A program made the position numbers and the translations under genes. The notes under the pieces are model-generated. The model did not search any database, was not told where the DNA came from, and was given only the letters and a program-made list of their open reading frames with translations. A stretch of DNA of 64,000 nt from JASLDZ01 sp964244065 (lineage in GTDB: Bacteria > Pseudomonadota > Alphaproteobacteria > Caulobacterales > Caulobacteraceae), in NCBI GenBank assembly GCA_964244065.1, contig CAXTHH010000005.1, positions 66,906 to 130,905 of the forward strand, read 5' to 3'. Positions within the stretch are counted from its first letter, which is position 1, and each line of letters begins with the position of its first letter. Shown piece by piece: positions 63,396-64,000 of the stretch.

Positions 63396-64000
63396 TCAGG
63401 CCACCCGCACGCGGGCGGCGCTCTCGGGCAGGTCGGTCCCGAAGGCGCGCTGGTAGAACTCCGCCACGGTGGGCCGCTCCAGCTCGTCGCACTTGTTCAG
63501 GAACGTCATCCGGAAGGCCAGGCCCAGGTCGCCGGCGAAGATGTCGGCGTTCTGCGCCCAGGTGATCACCGTGCGCGGGCTCATCACCGTGGAGATGTCG
63601 CCGTTCATGAAGGCGTTGCGGGTCATGTCGGCCACCCGCACCATGGCCGCGAGGGTGCGGCGGCCCTCGACGCTGTCATAGCCGGGCGCCTTGGCCAGCA
63701 CGATCTCGGCCTCCACGTCGTGGGCCAGATAGTTCAGCGTGGTGACGATGGACCAGCGGTCCATCTGGCCTTGATTGATCTGCTGGGTGCCGTGGTACAG
63801 CCCCGTGGTGTCGCCCAGGCCGATGGTGTTGGTGGTCGAGAAGAGGCGGAAGTGCGGGTTCGGCCGGATCACGCGGTTCTGGTCGAGCAGGGTGAGGCGG
63901 CCCGAGGCCTCCAGCACGCGCTGGATCACGAACATGACGTCCGGACGGCCGGCGTCGTACTCGTCGAACACCAGCGCGATGGGCCGCTGCAGCGCCCAGG
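63396..64000 (-). CDS. cobS: CobS-like AAA+ ATPase, 5' part outside the window
   Basis: Only the C-terminal 200 or so residues are present; the reading frame stays open to base 64000, so the start lies beyond the edge. Visible motifs: LVFDEYDAGRPDVMFVIQRVLE (Walker B, with the aspartate-glutamate pair), NRVIRPNPHFRLFSTTNTIGLGD (sensor 1), GLYHGTQQINQGQMDRW and the C-terminal SPRTVITWAQNADIFAGDLGLAF. Together with CobT it forms the ATPase part of cobaltochelatase. Its own partner gene is separated by two plus-strand genes. Confidence 0.92.
   Translation of the reverse strand, partial: WALQRPIALVFDEYDAGRPDVMFVIQRVLEASGRLTLLDQNRVIRPNPHFRLFSTTNTIGLGDTTGLYHGTQQINQGQMDRWSIVTTLNYLAHDVEAEIVLAKAPGYDSVEGRRTLAAMVRVADMTRNAFMNGDISTVMSPRTVITWAQNADIFAGDLGLAFRMTFLNKCDELERPTVAEFYQRAFGTDLPESAARVRVA

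Noticed and set aside
60123..64000. CobS/CobT as proof of cobalamin synthesis
   Set aside because: No CobN or other B12 gene lies in the window, and similar VWA/AAA+ pairs occur in other roles, so only the family call is made.

Overview
The window is very GC-rich (about 70% or more by eye) and almost fully coding. Gene content and order point to an alphaproteobacterium of the Caulobacterales (Caulobacteraceae, for example Phenylobacterium, Caulobacter or Brevundimonas). Support comes from gyrB-recF next to dnaN, a carD-fdxA pair, crotonyl-CoA carboxylase/reductase, DUF2336, a CobS/CobT pair, a TTGACG/GCTA-type promoter, and a tight cluster of GANTC (CcrM-type) sites. No species is asserted.

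Layout. 0.1-9.3 kb: UbiB-like kinase, a small secreted protein, a four-domain redoxin/cytochrome c/copper monooxygenase-like/EF-hand protein, a TetR regulator, a WecG-type glycosyltransferase and a TonB-dependent receptor. 9.3-16.1 kb: replication block with gmhB-gyrB-recF on the minus strand and a tiny membrane protein, DUF3429, dnaN and a FliL-like protein on the plus strand. 16.2-18.1 kb: SDR, pterin dehydratase, peptidoglycan-binding protein. 18.2-27.9 kb: two facing glycan islands. The plus arm holds GT4, double GT2 and a prenyl synthase. The minus arm is a tightly coupled six-gene set: CgeB-like GT, sugar nucleotidyltransferase, methyltransferase, PIG-L deacetylase, GT4 and a FemAB/GNAT acyltransferase.

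27.9-37.5 kb: SBF-like transporter, argH-lipoprotein-lysA, TlpA, a serine-hydrolase-like protein that has lost its nucleophile, DUF2336, ccrA and folP. 37.5-46.8 kb: ftsH, a polysaccharide ABC exporter followed by thiD, a nucleotidyltransferase-like gene and phzF, then serC-serA. 46.8-53.2 kb: a VapBC-type toxin-antitoxin pair abutting tRNA-Arg(CCU), SPFH/NfeD, a degenerate nuclease-like lipoprotein, carD, fdxA, a GH5-like hydrolase and an S4 protein. 53.2-64 kb: Suv3-like helicase, DUF3617, rpmB, RcnB-like, lldD-like, a phytase-esterase-like lipoprotein, a GIY-YIG protein lying against a perfect 30-bp inverted-repeat element, cobT, tandem CsbD, DUF4142 and the 3' part of cobS.

Five families of palindromic dispersed repeats (called A to E here) occupy many gene junctions. 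Most look like REPINs: two inverted palindromes about 100-180 bp apart end to end. The strongest candidates for undescribed biology are the PIG-L/GT/acyltransferase cluster, the GIY-YIG plus inverted-repeat unit, the nucleophile-less serine hydrolase and the GANTC cluster. Start-codon choices and family names come from reading the sequence, not from searches.
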